Part shown: piece by piece, positions 34,469 through 44,289 of the stretch | How positions within the stretch are numbered: position 1 is the stretch's first letter | Layout: the number at the start of each line of letters is the position of its first letter | DNA from: Paenibacillus wulumuqiensis | GTDB lineage: Bacteria; Bacillota; Bacilli; Paenibacillales; Paenibacillaceae | DNA length: 64,000 bases | Reading direction: 5' to 3' | NCBI RefSeq assembly: GCF_000971965.1 | Contig: NZ_LAQP01000004.1 | Span: 372,001 to 436,000 of the forward strand | The notes under the pieces: model-generated | The model's database searches: none | Told to the model about the DNA's origin: nothing | What the model saw: only the letters and a program-made list of their open reading frames with translations | Position numbers and translations under genes: made by a program

Positions 34469-35368
34469 GTGAGTGATTATTTGGAAAGATTTATCCGTTA
34501 TCTGACCGAGGAAAAAGGACTGTCCCGAAATACGCTGGAATCGTACCAGCGGGACCTGAATCAGTTTCTGGAGTTTGCCAGGCAGCGTCATCTGACAGAG
34601 CCGGATCAGATCCGCAAAACACATATTGCCCTGTTCCTGGGAGAAATGCGCCAGATCGGCAGAGCGTCATCCACCATTACCCGGATGACCGTTTCGCTGC
34701 GTTCATTTTGCCAGTATCTCGTTCGGGAAGGGATTATCCAGCAGGACCCGTCTATACATATGGAAGCACCCAAAGCGGAGAAACGGCTGCCTCACGTCAT
34801 GACAATCGAAGAAATGGAGCGTCTGCTGGATGCCCCGGAAGCGTATACGGCGCAGGGTCGGCGTGACCGCGCCATGCTGGAGCTGCTCTATGCTACGGGC
34901 ATCCGCGTCTCCGAGCTGATCTCGGTCAATGTGGAGGATGTACGGCTCGATCTGAGGTTCCTGCGCTGTGCGAGCAGCTCGGGCAAAGAGCGGATCATTC
35001 CAATTACCGGTGTCACCGTCAAGCGTGTAGGTGAATATATAGAAGAAGGTCGCCCGCAGCTCATCCGGAACCATCCGGAAGAGCAGGCGCTTTTCGTGAA
35101 TCAGCTCGGCACCCGGCTGACCCGCCAGGGCTTCTGGAAAATCATCAAAAAGTATGCCCGGGAAGCCGGAATTGAGACCGCCATCACTCCGCATACGCTG
35201 CGGCATTCTTTTGCCGCCCATCTGCTGGAAAATGGAGCCGATCTGCGTTCGGTACAGGAAATGCTCGGTCATGCCGACATCTCCACGACCCAGATCTACA
35301 CCCAGGTATCCAGAAAGAATATGAAGGATGTGTATGAGGCTCATCATCCGCGTGCCAATGCGACCTGA
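34469..35368 (+). CDS. xerD: Site-specific tyrosine recombinase XerD
   Basis: Chromosome-dimer resolvase acting at dif with XerC. The N-terminal SAM-like domain starts YLERFIRYLTEEKGLSRNTL. The catalytic residues are all visible: arginine in YATGIRVSELI, lysine in SSGKERIIPI, the HTLRHSFAAHLLENGADL box (histidine and arginine), histidine in MLGHADISTTQIY, and the nucleophilic tyrosine in TQIYTQV. 299 residues. GTG start with AAAGGAGG. It leads an apparent xerD-deoB-pupG transcript, an arrangement conserved in Bacillus. Confidence 0.95.
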   Translation: MSDYLERFIRYLTEEKGLSRNTLESYQRDLNQFLEFARQRHLTEPDQIRKTHIALFLGEMRQIGRASSTITRMTVSLRSFCQYLVREGIIQQDPSIHMEAPKAEKRLPHVMTIEEMERLLDAPEAYTAQGRRDRAMLELLYATGIRVSELISVNVEDVRLDLRFLRCASSSGKERIIPITGVTVKRVGEYIEEGRPQLIRNHPEEQALFVNQLGTRLTRQGFWKIIKKYAREAGIETAITPHTLRHSFAAHLLENGADLRSVQEMLGHADISTTQIYTQVSRKNMKDVYEAHHPRANAT

Positions 35369-35396
35369 TTCATCTACCGAATAGGAGGCATGAGTC

Positions 35397-36593
35397 ATGA
35401 CAGAAATCGAACAGCAATCACGTTTTAGACGAATCTGCGTTATTGTACTGGATAGCGTCGGTATTGGTGAACTGCCCGATGCCGGCAAATTTGGAGATAA
35501 GGGTGCCCATACGCTGGCACATATTATGGAGCAGGTACCAGGCACACAGCTGCCGAATCTGCAGCGCCTTGGACTCGCTAATATTACCACGCTTCCGCCG
35601 CTGGAGGCTGCCGATCAGCCGCTGGCATACTACGGCAAGATGGCCGAGACTTCGGTCGGCAAGGATACGATGACAGGACACTGGGAATTGATGGGCCTGA
35701 ATATTGGGACCGCGTTCAATACATACCCGAACGGGTTCCCGCAGGATCTGATCACCCAGTTTGAGAAGCGAACAGGCCGCCGTGTGCTCGGTAACAAGCC
35801 GGCCTCCGGTACCGATATACTGGATGAATACGGCGAAGAGCAGATGAGGACCGGTTCCTGGATCGTCTATACGTCGGCAGACAGTGTGTTCCAGATTGCC
35901 GCTCACGAGGATGTAATTCCGCTTGAAGAGCTGTATGCTGCCTGCGAGGTGGCCCGTGAACTGACGCTGGAGCCGGAGCATTCGGTGGGACGTGTGATCG
36001 CACGTCCGTACAAGGGCGAACCGGGTCATTTCACCCGCACATCGAATCGGCATGATTATGCGGTGAGCCCACCGGAGCCTACGGTACTGAGTCGGCTGGA
36101 GAATGCAGGCTGTGATGTGATCGCTGTCGGGAAAATCAATGATATTTTCACCGGCGAAGGCATCACCTCTTCTTATCCGACCAAGAGCAACGAGCATGGC
36201 GTACAGGTGACGCTGGAGCAGCTGAAGCAGGATTTCCACGGCCTGCTGTTTACCAATCTGGTGGACTTCGATTCGCTGTATGGACACCGCCGCGATCCGC
36301 AAGGGTACGCGCAGGCACTGGAAGCTTTTGACCGCTCGCTGCCGGAGCTGATGGAGCAGATCGGCGAGCAGGATCTGCTGATCATTACCGCCGATCACGG
36401 TAACGATCCGGTTCATACCGGCACCGATCATACCCGGGAATATGTGCCGCTGCTCGTCTACAGCCCGGCGCTTGCATCGCCCGGTGATCTGGGTATTCGT
36501 GAGACGTTCAGTGATCTGGGTGCCACGATTGCCGACAATTTCAGCGCCGGCAGAGTGATGCACGGGGAGAGCTTCCTAAATCTTTTGAAATAA
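35397..36593 (+). CDS. deoB: Phosphopentomutase
   Basis: Interconverts ribose/deoxyribose 1- and 5-phosphates in nucleoside salvage. Alkaline-phosphatase superfamily metal sites are seen in [15 protein letters not shown] (first aspartate), [11 protein letters not shown] with the phosphorylated threonine, [25 protein letters not shown] and [15 protein letters not shown]. 398 residues, the usual size. The ATG follows AGGAGG. Next to pupG, whose products it processes, so one catabolic unit for nucleosides. Known as drm in Bacillus. Confidence 0.95.
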   Translation: MTEIEQQSRFRRICVIVLDSVGIGELPDAGKFGDKGAHTLAHIMEQVPGTQLPNLQRLGLANITTLPPLEAADQPLAYYGKMAETSVGKDTMTGHWELMGLNIGTAFNTYPNGFPQDLITQFEKRTGRRVLGNKPASGTDILDEYGEEQMRTGSWIVYTSADSVFQIAAHEDVIPLEELYAACEVARELTLEPEHSVGRVIARPYKGEPGHFTRTSNRHDYAVSPPEPTVLSRLENAGCDVIAVGKINDIFTGEGITSSYPTKSNEHGVQVTLEQLKQDFHGLLFTNLVDFDSLYGHRRDPQGYAQALEAFDRSLPELMEQIGEQDLLIITADHGNDPVHTGTDHTREYVPLLVYSPALASPGDLGIRETFSDLGATIADNFSAGRVMHGESFLNLLK

Positions 36594-36626
36594 ACAGGTT
36601 TTCTATTTGAAGGGGGAAATCAATAA

Positions 36627-37451
36627 ATGACAACGATTAACCAAGCAACCATTAAAGCAGCAGCAGACTACATCCGCAGTCAGAGTGACCTGACTCCGGA
36701 AGTGGGACTTATTCTCGGCTCCGGCCTGGGCGTACTCGCCGAGCTGGTCGAGGAGGGAGTATCCATTCCCTACAACAGTATTCCGCATTTCCCGGTGTCC
36801 ACGGTAGAAGGACATGATGGTGAACTGCTGCTTGGCAAAGTGCAGGGTCGTCCGGTCGTTATGATGAAAGGCCGCTTCCATATGTATGAAGGTTATGGCC
36901 CGGAAGTAACAGCGTTCCCGGTACGTGTCATGAAGGAACTGGGCGTATCCAGCCTGCTCGTGACCAATGCGGCAGGCGGCGTGAATACATCGTATGAGCC
37001 TGGCGATCTGATGGTACTGAGCGACCATCTGAACATGACCGGCCGCAATCCGCTGATCGGACCGAATGATTCGGCACTGGGCGTACGCTTCCCGGATATG
37101 TCCGAAGCCTATAGCCGCCGTCTGCGCCAGGTATTCAAGGACACCGCTGCCCAGCAGGGACTGAAAGTGCAGGAAGGCGTATATGCCGGGCTGCTCGGCC
37201 CAACGTACGAGACCCCGGCTGAGATTGTGATGCTGCGCACGCTTGGCGCGGATGCAGTCGGTATGTCGACGGTATCCGAAACAATCGTAGCCCGTCATGC
37301 CGGTATCGAAGTGCTGGGAATCTCCTGTATTACCAACATGGCAGCCGGCATTCTCGACCAGCCGCTGTCTCATGATGAAGTCATGGAGACCGCCGATCGT
37401 GTACGCGACCAGTTCCTGAAGCTGGTACTGGCTGTTATCCCGCAAATGTAA
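36627..37451 (+). CDS. pupG: Purine nucleoside phosphorylase
   Basis: Phosphorolyses guanosine/inosine-type nucleosides to base and pentose 1-phosphate, substrate for the preceding phosphopentomutase. Trimeric class I type with GLILGSGLG (read here VGLILGSGLGVLAE), the phosphate-binding GRFHMYEGY, VTNAAGGVN, and the base-binding region YAGLLGPTYETPAEI plus MSTVSETIVARH. 274 residues. GAAGGGGGA ribosome site. It ends with a strong terminator, after which the dacF/spoIIA genes expected from Bacillus synteny do not occur. Confidence 0.95.
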   Translation: MTTINQATIKAAADYIRSQSDLTPEVGLILGSGLGVLAELVEEGVSIPYNSIPHFPVSTVEGHDGELLLGKVQGRPVVMMKGRFHMYEGYGPEVTAFPVRVMKELGVSSLLVTNAAGGVNTSYEPGDLMVLSDHLNMTGRNPLIGPNDSALGVRFPDMSEAYSRRLRQVFKDTAAQQGLKVQEGVYAGLLGPTYETPAEIVMLRTLGADAVGMSTVSETIVARHAGIEVLGISCITNMAAGILDQPLSHDEVMETADRVRDQFLKLVLAVIPQM

Positions 37452-37496
37452 ATTTCCAGATCGGGACTGAGAGAATAATCTGGTAGAAATGATAGC

Positions 37497-37531
37497 AAAA
37501 AGAGCCTGTAGATAATCCGCAGGCTCTTTTT
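37497..37531 (+). terminator. Strong terminator after pupG
   Basis: Perfect 12-base stem AAAAAGAGCCTG (37497-37508) / CAGGCTCTTTTT (37520-37531), 11-base loop. A/T symmetry allows action on both strands. Confidence 0.92.
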
Positions 37532-37695
37532 GCTGTTCTGGTTTAGAGTATATCGTATTGGCATTGACTGTAATTATAGTTGTATCTTTATCTGTGATTG
37601 TGCATACGCCTATACGCTGCACTGCGATAATTTTGCTATACGTTTATTTGGTTAACATTATATTTATAAATTTTCAATTCTAACTCGTCCATGCT

Positions 37696-38571
37696 CTATA
37701 CCCGGATATCCTGCACACTCTCAATCGTAAAGCTTTCGGCCACTGCTTCCGTTGGATAGGCATCATGTTCACGCAGATGGCGAAATTCCAATCCGGTCAG
37801 CTGTTCGATATGGGTTACTTTGACTTGATACGTCTTGTACGGACCGAGTTCGTCTTCGGTCTGCATGGTGCGCAGCAGTCCTTTTTGCGAGATCAGATAG
37901 GCGGTGACAGACAACTGGCCGTCATCCTTGACGATGGCAGCGACTTTCCAGAATTCCTCCGGCAGCTGGATACCGCGGTAGGCGATATCATTGTCACGGA
38001 ACACCGGACCTGTGAAAATAGTTGCTTTGCGCTTGTTGCTGCGGGCATGCTCCAAAATATAATCTTCTAGGCCGAGCCAGGTGTCCTGATTGAGATCCTT
38101 GTGTTGGGGCGCGCAGTTGGTAAAGTGAAACGTGTCCACATTTGCCCGGTCTGCATCCTTGCCCCAGATCGGATCACGCCGCCGTACGAGATGACCGCGA
38201 TCCAGATCGTTATCCCGGTAGATTTCATTTCCGCTCTGATACTGCTCATCCATCCGGGAATCATACCGCCATTTATCCGACCGTCCGGCATCCTGGAGCT
38301 GGCTGCCATCGATATTCACGACCGTATAGATGGCTAGCCTGCGTGAACGGCTCATTACGATAGAGAAATGGGTATAATCGAGAATGATGGAGCCGTTGTG
38401 GAGCGGAGCCACATCCTGTGTCAACTCCGGACTCAGTCCAGGATGCGGAATCTCATATTCCTCGCCCAGAAATTGGCTGTCATAACCGTCCACTTTATCA
38501 TACCAATCCATACTCAGTGCTTCACCTACACGTAATTTCTCATCTTCATAGCGCTCGTCCTGCGGTGCCAT
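37696..38571 (-). CDS. DNA/RNA non-specific endonuclease without signal peptide
   Basis: Beta-beta-alpha metal endonuclease of the Serratia nuclease/NucA family, 291 residues. The catalytic motif DLDRGHLVRRRD holds the essential histidine, and HFTNCAPQHKDLNQDTWLGLEDY supplies the asparagine/glutamate metal site. Other family parts are YDSRMDEQYQS and KATIFTGPVF. Unlike most members it lacks a signal peptide or membrane anchor, so it would be cytosolic or released by another route. No immunity-like gene is adjacent. ATG with AAGGAGG. It is next to, but probably separate from, the carboxypeptidase on the same strand. Confidence 0.88.
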   Translation of the reverse strand: MAPQDERYEDEKLRVGEALSMDWYDKVDGYDSQFLGEEYEIPHPGLSPELTQDVAPLHNGSIILDYTHFSIVMSRSRRLAIYTVVNIDGSQLQDAGRSDKWRYDSRMDEQYQSGNEIYRDNDLDRGHLVRRRDPIWGKDADRANVDTFHFTNCAPQHKDLNQDTWLGLEDYILEHARSNKRKATIFTGPVFRDNDIAYRGIQLPEEFWKVAAIVKDDGQLSVTAYLISQKGLLRTMQTEDELGPYKTYQVKVTHIEQLTGLEFRHLREHDAYPTEAVAESFTIESVQDIRV

Positions 38572-38657
38572 TGTACCAGCCTCCTTGGATTTTAGTAGAG
38601 CTCATATATTAAGTATCCAAATTAAGGGAGTTATAACCTGCCGCGTGTCCATTCAGA

Positions 38658-40166
38658 TCATTTTCCGTAGGTGGACGAACCGACCGTGTCGCCAGCTGGA
38701 GCAGTATTGCTGTCTGTTCCGGCTTCCTGCTGTAGGCTGCTGTCAACCGGAGCCGGATTCACTTCAGGACTTGTGAAGCGCAGACTGTTATCTGTCGTAT
38801 CAACATCCAGCATCGCTCCCGTTACCTGGCTGATCAGACGTGCCGGTACATAGATGACATTGTCCGTCATCTTCGGTGGTGCACTGAGCGTAATCGTCTT
38901 GCCGTTCAGTTGGGCATATCGGCTGTTCAGCGTAAAGCTGACTGTTCCTCCCGCACTGGAAGTGGCAGTTACGGTCTTCGCCGCTTGATCCCAGAACGGT
39001 ACGAATCCATAATGGGTCAGCAGCGGCTTGTACGCTACATAAGTAACTCCATTTTCACGGAAAGCCGGGATCGCCTCGGCTGGCTGCTGTCCATCGATCC
39101 ATACGGCTACTTTCGATGATGCAGCCGGACGTTGAGACGGTGCAGCATTCTTTTTCGCCCAGAGAGAATAGCTCTCCTGTGCGAGCCACAGTCCGACTTT
39201 TTTGTTGCGTCGCCATTCTTCGGCAAAGGCGGATACCGGCAGATTTGTCTCCCCCGGCTTGATGCCGATCTCCGGGGTGAAAGCCGGCCGTTTGAACGTT
39301 GTGATAAACCAGTCCGTATAACCACCGCCAGACGAATCACTTCGCTGCGGCATCAGCCGATATCCGGTCAGGTCGCTGAAGATCCGCGCCAGCCGCTTAT
39401 CACGTGGAAGATTGGCCGCCAGCGTATGGAAGCTCCAGTAAATGATGCGTCCGGCCGAATGATATGACACGGCAATCTGCGGATCAATCTCGTACGTGAA
39501 CGCCACCATCGCTTTATTTTCCAACGTCTGTACCGGAGCGGTTCCTTTGTGATTTCGCCAGAACGGATAAGGGACATTCGCTTCCAGGGTGGACCAGTAC
39601 GAGTCGTACTGGCGATTCGGGTCGATTCCCTGCAGATTGGCTTTCCAGCGTTTGAAATTTCGACTGCCGCCATTCATGCGTATAAGCGCCTGATGTACAG
39701 AAGCGGGAAACGGACTGAGTCCCAGCTGCTGCAGTGTCACACCATCCGGATTGACCATTGGGACGAACCAGATTTTGGTTTTGTCCAGAATGGTGCGTAC
39801 ATCATAACCTTCAAACTTACGGTCGGCACTGTAGGCAGCCGCATACTGTTCGATCATGTACATATTAAGTGTAGTTGTCAGCCACTCGCGGGCATGATGG
39901 GAGCCATTGATAAATAGAGTCGCTTCGCCGCGGCCAAGACCGACCGCCCAGATCTCCCGTCCATAACGGGTTTGGCCGATCGAACGATACTCGATAATAT
40001 CCGGATACTTGCGGGCCAGCGACTCGATATCCCTTGTCAGTCTGGCATATGTATAGGTGGCGGACGGGTCTACCACATTTCCACTGCGTGCTTCTGCTTG
40101 ACCGGGAACGATGGCACTCAGCAGAACCAGCAGCATGGACAGGGTGAGCAATATACTTTTTTTCAA
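38658..40166 (-). CDS. Secreted M14 zinc carboxypeptidase with C-terminal copper-amine-oxidase-like domain
   Basis: Exported carboxypeptidase of the M14 family, 502 residues. A signal peptide (MKKSILLTLSMLLVLLSAI, then VPGQAEA) is followed by the catalytic domain: zinc ligands in GSHHAREWL (histidine and glutamate) and SYHSAGRI, substrate arginine region GIDPNRQYDSYW, catalytic glutamate in FTPEIGI. Residues about 345-475 form a copper amine oxidase N1-type stalk (AVWIDGQQP, VYVPARLISQVTGA), common in Paenibacillus surface proteins. A serine/alanine tail ends it. TTG start, with AAGGAGG six bases away. It likely acts on peptides or cell-wall stems outside the cell. Confidence 0.9.
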   Translation of the reverse strand: MKKSILLTLSMLLVLLSAIVPGQAEARSGNVVDPSATYTYARLTRDIESLARKYPDIIEYRSIGQTRYGREIWAVGLGRGEATLFINGSHHAREWLTTTLNMYMIEQYAAAYSADRKFEGYDVRTILDKTKIWFVPMVNPDGVTLQQLGLSPFPASVHQALIRMNGGSRNFKRWKANLQGIDPNRQYDSYWSTLEANVPYPFWRNHKGTAPVQTLENKAMVAFTYEIDPQIAVSYHSAGRIIYWSFHTLAANLPRDKRLARIFSDLTGYRLMPQRSDSSGGGYTDWFITTFKRPAFTPEIGIKPGETNLPVSAFAEEWRRNKKVGLWLAQESYSLWAKKNAAPSQRPAASSKVAVWIDGQQPAEAIPAFRENGVTYVAYKPLLTHYGFVPFWDQAAKTVTATSSAGGTVSFTLNSRYAQLNGKTITLSAPPKMTDNVIYVPARLISQVTGAMLDVDTTDNSLRFTSPEVNPAPVDSSLQQEAGTDSNTAPAGDTVGSSTYGK

Positions 40167-40810
40167 GACAATCCTCCTTGGTGTTCATGATGTGTGTGCC
40201 GGCTGCTGATCACCATGACAAGGTGAAGAGGATAGTAGCATAGAGAGAAAGAAGATGACAGCAGCTTTTAACAATTATATCAATATATGACTGGTAATAA
40301 TATTTAAAGTTCGTGATTGCTACCATTAAAATAACTATAGATTGTAATACAAACAGGCTATAAATCTGGCGTCGCAGCTGCAATGAAATCGATATTTTCA
40401 AGGCCCTTTCCAACAAGATACGTCTCCATATATTAAGATTGCTTGGATAAACTGTAAAAACCCTAAAACAGCAAGCACATTTGCCCAAGGAGGTCAGCAT
40501 CAAGGGCGGCGTATGTGTAGGTAAACTGGAAAGTATATACTACAATTTTCATTAGTGGAGCGACGGCGACATTTCTGATGACGCGACGTGGTACTGATGT
40601 GTATTGCGCTGTATTTTGTATTCCGCGAGAAAACGGATAAAATCAGCGCATCCTCATAAAAGAGAACCGGTTAGGAAGCGGGCAATGTTAATGGTACAAT
40701 ATGGAATCAAGATGGTGAACAGAAAGACAGCGTCTGCCTGAAGGGCGGCCAGTCTGTTTTGTTACATATCAAGCCTGTTCGCCTATCATCACTTATTCAG
40801 GAGGGATACT
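40167..40810. other. Divergent intergenic region between carboxypeptidase and tldD
   Basis: 644 bases with no accepted gene; a 97-residue minus-strand frame at 40210-40503 lacks a ribosome site. TACAAT (40695-40700) may serve tldD, but its -35 is poor. The AT-rich 40250-40330 section probably contains the carboxypeptidase promoter on the minus strand. Confidence 0.5.
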
Positions 40811-42208
40811 ATGCTGCAACCTGCACTTGTAGAGAAAATATTAAATGCTGCGCTGGAAAGTGGGGGTGATTTTGCCGAAGTGTTCGTGGAAGATCGTACC
40901 GACCGTGATCTGGGCATGCTCGGCGGCGTGGTGGAACGCGCGCTGTCCGGACGCGATTATGGAGTTGGCATCCGCATCCTGCAGGGTGTGTTCTCGGTGT
41001 ATGCGTATACGAGCGATCTGCAGGAGGAGCATCTCATAGACACCGCCCGCAAGGCAGCCCGCGCGCTCAAAGGATCTTCCGGTGACCTTGTACTGAATTT
41101 TGATAAAGTGCAGTTCGAAGATCGTCACCCTATCCTGCAGCGTCCCTCGGCCTCGCAAAATGCCCGCAAAATCGAGCTGATGCGTCAGGCACATGAAGCG
41201 CTCAAGACTTCTCATCCACTGATCGAGCAGACCTCGGTCGGTATCCTGAACTGGGAGCAAAATGTATTGATCGCGAACTCCGATGGACTGTGGGCGGAAG
41301 ATACCCGCACCTACACCCGGATGCGTATGAGTGCAATTGCCGTGGATGGAACCCAGCGGCAGTCCGGATTCCGCGGACCGGGAGCCTATGCCGGACTGGA
41401 GCTGCTGGAGCAGATGGATATCCAGGCCGAAGCACGGGAAGCCGGGCGGATCGCCGGTACGATGGTCCAGGCGGGTTATGCACCAAGCGGGCAGTTCCCT
41501 GTCGTAATCGAAAATGGATTTGGCGGTGTTCTGTTCCACGAAGCCTGCGGTCATGGTCTGGAATCGACCGCGGTCGGGATCGGTGCTTCGGTATTCGCCG
41601 GCAAGCTCGGCCAGCAGATCGCTTCGCCGCTCGTTACCGCGGTGGACGACGGCACGATTCCGAATGCATGGGGATCGCTCAATATTGACGATGAAGGTAT
41701 GCCGACCCAGCGCAACGTACTGATCGAGAACGGCATTCTCAAAGGCTATCTGATCGACAAAGTCGGTTCCCGCCGCATGAATATGCCGCCGACCGGTTCC
41801 GGTAGACGCCAGTCGTATAAATTCGCTCCGGCATCACGGATGAACAATACCTTTATCTGTGAAGGCAGCTCGACCCGCGAAGAGATGATCGCGAATACGG
41901 AATACGGCATCTACGCCAAGTCGCTCGGCGGTGGCTCGGTCAATACAGCGACCAGTGATTTCAACTTTGCCATCAATGAAGCGTACATCATCCGCAACGG
42001 CCAGATTGCTGAACCGGTCAAAGGTGCCACCCTGATCGGCAAAGGGCTCGAAGCGCTGCAACATATCGATATGGTCGGCAACAATCTGGATCATGGGCAG
42101 GGCATGTGCGGCTCGGTCAGCGGCAGTCTGCCGGTGAACTGCGGTCAGCCGACACTGCGTGTATCCAAAATGACCATTGGCGGCAGAAAGGGGGGAGTAA
42201 GCAGATGA
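40811..42208 (+). CDS. tldD: TldD metalloprotease subunit
   Basis: Catalytic subunit of the TldD/TldE (PmbA) protease, which degrades unfolded peptides and matures some ribosomal peptide antibiotics. The zinc motif HEACGHGLE near residue 245 is the HExxxH of the family. Other typical segments: GGVVERALSGRDYGVGIRI, GFGGVLFHEACGH, GSGRRQSYKFAPASRMNNT and GSVNTATSDFNFAINEAY. 465 residues. AGGAGGGA ribosome site. Its stop overlaps the TldE start in ATGA, so the two subunits are co-translated. In bacteria with this pair, substrates may be RiPP precursors; none was found next to it. Confidence 0.92.
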   Translation: MLQPALVEKILNAALESGGDFAEVFVEDRTDRDLGMLGGVVERALSGRDYGVGIRILQGVFSVYAYTSDLQEEHLIDTARKAARALKGSSGDLVLNFDKVQFEDRHPILQRPSASQNARKIELMRQAHEALKTSHPLIEQTSVGILNWEQNVLIANSDGLWAEDTRTYTRMRMSAIAVDGTQRQSGFRGPGAYAGLELLEQMDIQAEAREAGRIAGTMVQAGYAPSGQFPVVIENGFGGVLFHEACGHGLESTAVGIGASVFAGKLGQQIASPLVTAVDDGTIPNAWGSLNIDDEGMPTQRNVLIENGILKGYLIDKVGSRRMNMPPTGSGRRQSYKFAPASRMNNTFICEGSSTREEMIANTEYGIYAKSLGGGSVNTATSDFNFAINEAYIIRNGQIAEPVKGATLIGKGLEALQHIDMVGNNLDHGQGMCGSVSGSLPVNCGQPTLRVSKMTIGGRKGGVSR

Positions 42209-43548
42209 ATATTACTGAGTTTCAGGAAACGCTGTTCCGCCAGGGACAGGAGTACGGTTACACCGATATGGAAATCTACTACTCCGGCAGCCGCGCCATC
42301 TCCACAGCGATACGCAAAGGTGAGGTGGATACGTACCGGATCGCGGAGACGAACGGGCTATCTTTCCGCGGGACGATCGGCGGCAAGCTGGGCTATGCAT
42401 TTACAGAGAAAATTGCCGCAGACAGCATCCCTTTTCTGCTGGAAGAAGCCGAAGGCAACGCAGCTGTACTGGAATTGGAAGATGAAGCTGACCTGTTCGC
42501 CGGTTCAGTAGAGTATCCACAGCTGCAGACCTATTCTGCTGCACTCATGCAGACCGATCCCGAACGACTTATCCAAGCGGCCCAGCAGGTGGAGCGTCTC
42601 GTACTGGAAAAGGATAACCGGATCACGATGGTGCGCCAGAGTGCTGCTAGTGTGCGTGAGCATGAACTGCTGATTGCCAATACCAAAGGGCTGCACTGCC
42701 ATCAACAGGACAGTATCGGCAGTGTAAGTGTGTATCTGCTGGCTGGTGAAGAGCAGGAGACGGTGAGCGGGGGATGGTTCGACTATTCCCTGACCGACTT
42801 CTCGGATATCCGGCTGGAAGAGATTGCTGTCCGTGCTGTAGACGAGACTGTGTCCAAGCTGGGTGCATCTTCTGTACCGTCGGATAATTATCCGGTGATC
42901 CTGCGCGAAGATGCCGCTTCCAATCTGCTGCAGACCCATGCTTCGGTCTTCTCGGCGGAAAATGTGGAAAAAGGCTTCTCCAGCCTCGTCGGCAAACTCG
43001 GTCAGCGCATCGCAGGCAGCAATATTACGCTGATCGACGATCCGCTGATGCCAGGTGTCCCGGGAGCATCGATATTTGATGCCGAAGGTGTGGCTGCGCG
43101 CCGCAATGAACTAATCCGGGAAGGAACAATGATGACCTTCCTGCACAACCGCAAAACAGCATCCAAGGCAGGGCTGGAGACGACCGGTAATGCTTCCAAA
43201 GGCGGGTACAAAGGCAAAATTGGCGTGTCTTATCATAATCTCTACCTTGCGCCAGGTACGCGCAGTCTGGATGAGCTGATCGCGTCGACCGAACGCGGCA
43301 TCCTGATCACAGAGCTGCAGGGACTGCACGCGGGTACCAACCCGACAAGCGGCAATTTCTCGCTCGCCTGCCTCGGTTACCTGATCGAAAACGGCAAAAT
43401 CAGTCGCCCTGTCAATCAGATTACTGTCTCCGGCAACTTTTACGATCTGCTTAGTGAGGTGGAAGAACTGGGCAATGACCTGCGCTTCACCGGCAGCTGC
43501 ACCTCGCCATCGCTCAAGGTTCGCTCGCTGTCGATTTCGGGAGCGTAA
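42205..43548 (+). CDS. TldE/PmbA protease subunit
   Basis: Non-metal-binding partner of TldD, 447 residues. Characteristic stretches are YTDMEIYYSGSRAISTAIRKG at the N-terminus (broken here after SGS), GLSFRGTIGGKLGYAFTEK, the central DDPLMPGVPGASIFDAEG, and the C-terminal GLHAGTNPTSGNFSLACLGYL. The zinc histidines of TldD are absent, as expected. ATG 42205 overlaps the tldD stop; a GGGGGGAG site precedes it. The opening from 42106 lies inside tldD. Followed by a strong terminator. Confidence 0.92.
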   Translation: MNITEFQETLFRQGQEYGYTDMEIYYSGSRAISTAIRKGEVDTYRIAETNGLSFRGTIGGKLGYAFTEKIAADSIPFLLEEAEGNAAVLELEDEADLFAGSVEYPQLQTYSAALMQTDPERLIQAAQQVERLVLEKDNRITMVRQSAASVREHELLIANTKGLHCHQQDSIGSVSVYLLAGEEQETVSGGWFDYSLTDFSDIRLEEIAVRAVDETVSKLGASSVPSDNYPVILREDAASNLLQTHASVFSAENVEKGFSSLVGKLGQRIAGSNITLIDDPLMPGVPGASIFDAEGVAARRNELIREGTMMTFLHNRKTASKAGLETTGNASKGGYKGKIGVSYHNLYLAPGTRSLDELIASTERGILITELQGLHAGTNPTSGNFSLACLGYLIENGKISRPVNQITVSGNFYDLLSEVEELGNDLRFTGSCTSPSLKVRSLSISGA

Positions 43549-43953
43549 AATGAAGTAGAAAGTAAGAAATGAGCAGTAAGTAGTAAGAAAAAATAAAAGA
43601 GCTAAAGCTGCTGTTATGAAGCTTTAGCTCTTTTCGTATGTCCGTGCTTGGATAGAGCTCTATGATGCTGATGAAGAAGGTGCTTTGTTTACTATTATCA
43701 TTCGTATTCAATAGAATAAACCGATAAACGTTAAATATTTAATGATTTAATCGGTTCATCATTTGAGTGGTTGAGTAAATCTCCTCCTAATACGTCCTGG
43801 TAATACATACATCTATTAAACTAATTACTGAACTATCGCGGGGAAAGCACAGGCTTAACAATAAGAAGTTGCTTTACATTCATCTTCTGGTTTATAATAC
43901 CTCATAATTCTATGCATAGATTTACTAGGTATATTAAAAGAAGGAGGATCAGC
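43549..43953. other. Intergenic region before the padR-like gene
   Basis: Begins with a purine-rich AGTAAGAA-type tract, then the strong terminator, then AT-rich sequence to the PadR ribosome site. No gene recognised. Confidence 0.5.
43595..43634 (+). terminator. Strong terminator after tldE
   Basis: Perfect 15-base stem AAAAGAGCTAAAGCT (43595-43609) / AGCTTTAGCTCTTTT (43620-43634), ten-base loop. Confidence 0.93.
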
Positions 43954-44289
43954 ATGAAAATCAGCAAAGAGCTGCTCAAAGGCTCTACAGGTACACTTGT
44001 ACTGACGCTTTTATCACAAAAAGATATGTACGGCTATGAATTGATCAAAGAGTTGGAACAAAGTTCCCAGGGCATATTTTCGCTAAAAGAAGGCACATTG
44101 TATCCGATCCTTCATGCCATGGAGTCCGAACGCTGGGTAGAATCTTACTGGCAGGAGAGCAGCGGCAGGAAGCGTAAATACTATTCGATTACAGAGACAG
44201 GAATCGCGCAGCTTCAGGAAAAAACACGAGAGTGGAATCTGTTCAAAAATGCAGTCGATAGGGTCATTGGAAAGGAGAGTATGGGATGA
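43954..44289 (+). CDS. PadR-family transcriptional regulator
   Basis: Small winged-helix repressor, 111 residues. The PadR signature is clear: ELLKGSTGTLVLTLLSQKDMYGYEL (quoted in parts: GSTGTLVLTLL, DMYGYELIKEL), then KEGTLYPILHAME and the wing GRKRKYYSITETG. Such regulators commonly control the membrane protein encoded directly after them and respond to envelope stress or antibiotics. ATG 43954 has AAGGAGGA. The stop codon overlaps the next gene by four bases, so the two are one unit. Confidence 0.9.
   Translation: MKISKELLKGSTGTLVLTLLSQKDMYGYELIKELEQSSQGIFSLKEGTLYPILHAMESERWVESYWQESSGRKRKYYSITETGIAQLQEKTREWNLFKNAVDRVIGKESMG

Noticed and set aside
40210-40503. 97-residue minus-strand ORF in the carboxypeptidase/tldD gap
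   Set aside because: No ribosome site and low-complexity, mixed hydrophobic content; likely chance.
40811-43548. TldD/TldE considered as part of a RiPP cluster
   Set aside because: No precursor peptide, cyclase or transporter lies nearby; the genes are bounded by a strong terminator and appear to be the general protease pair.
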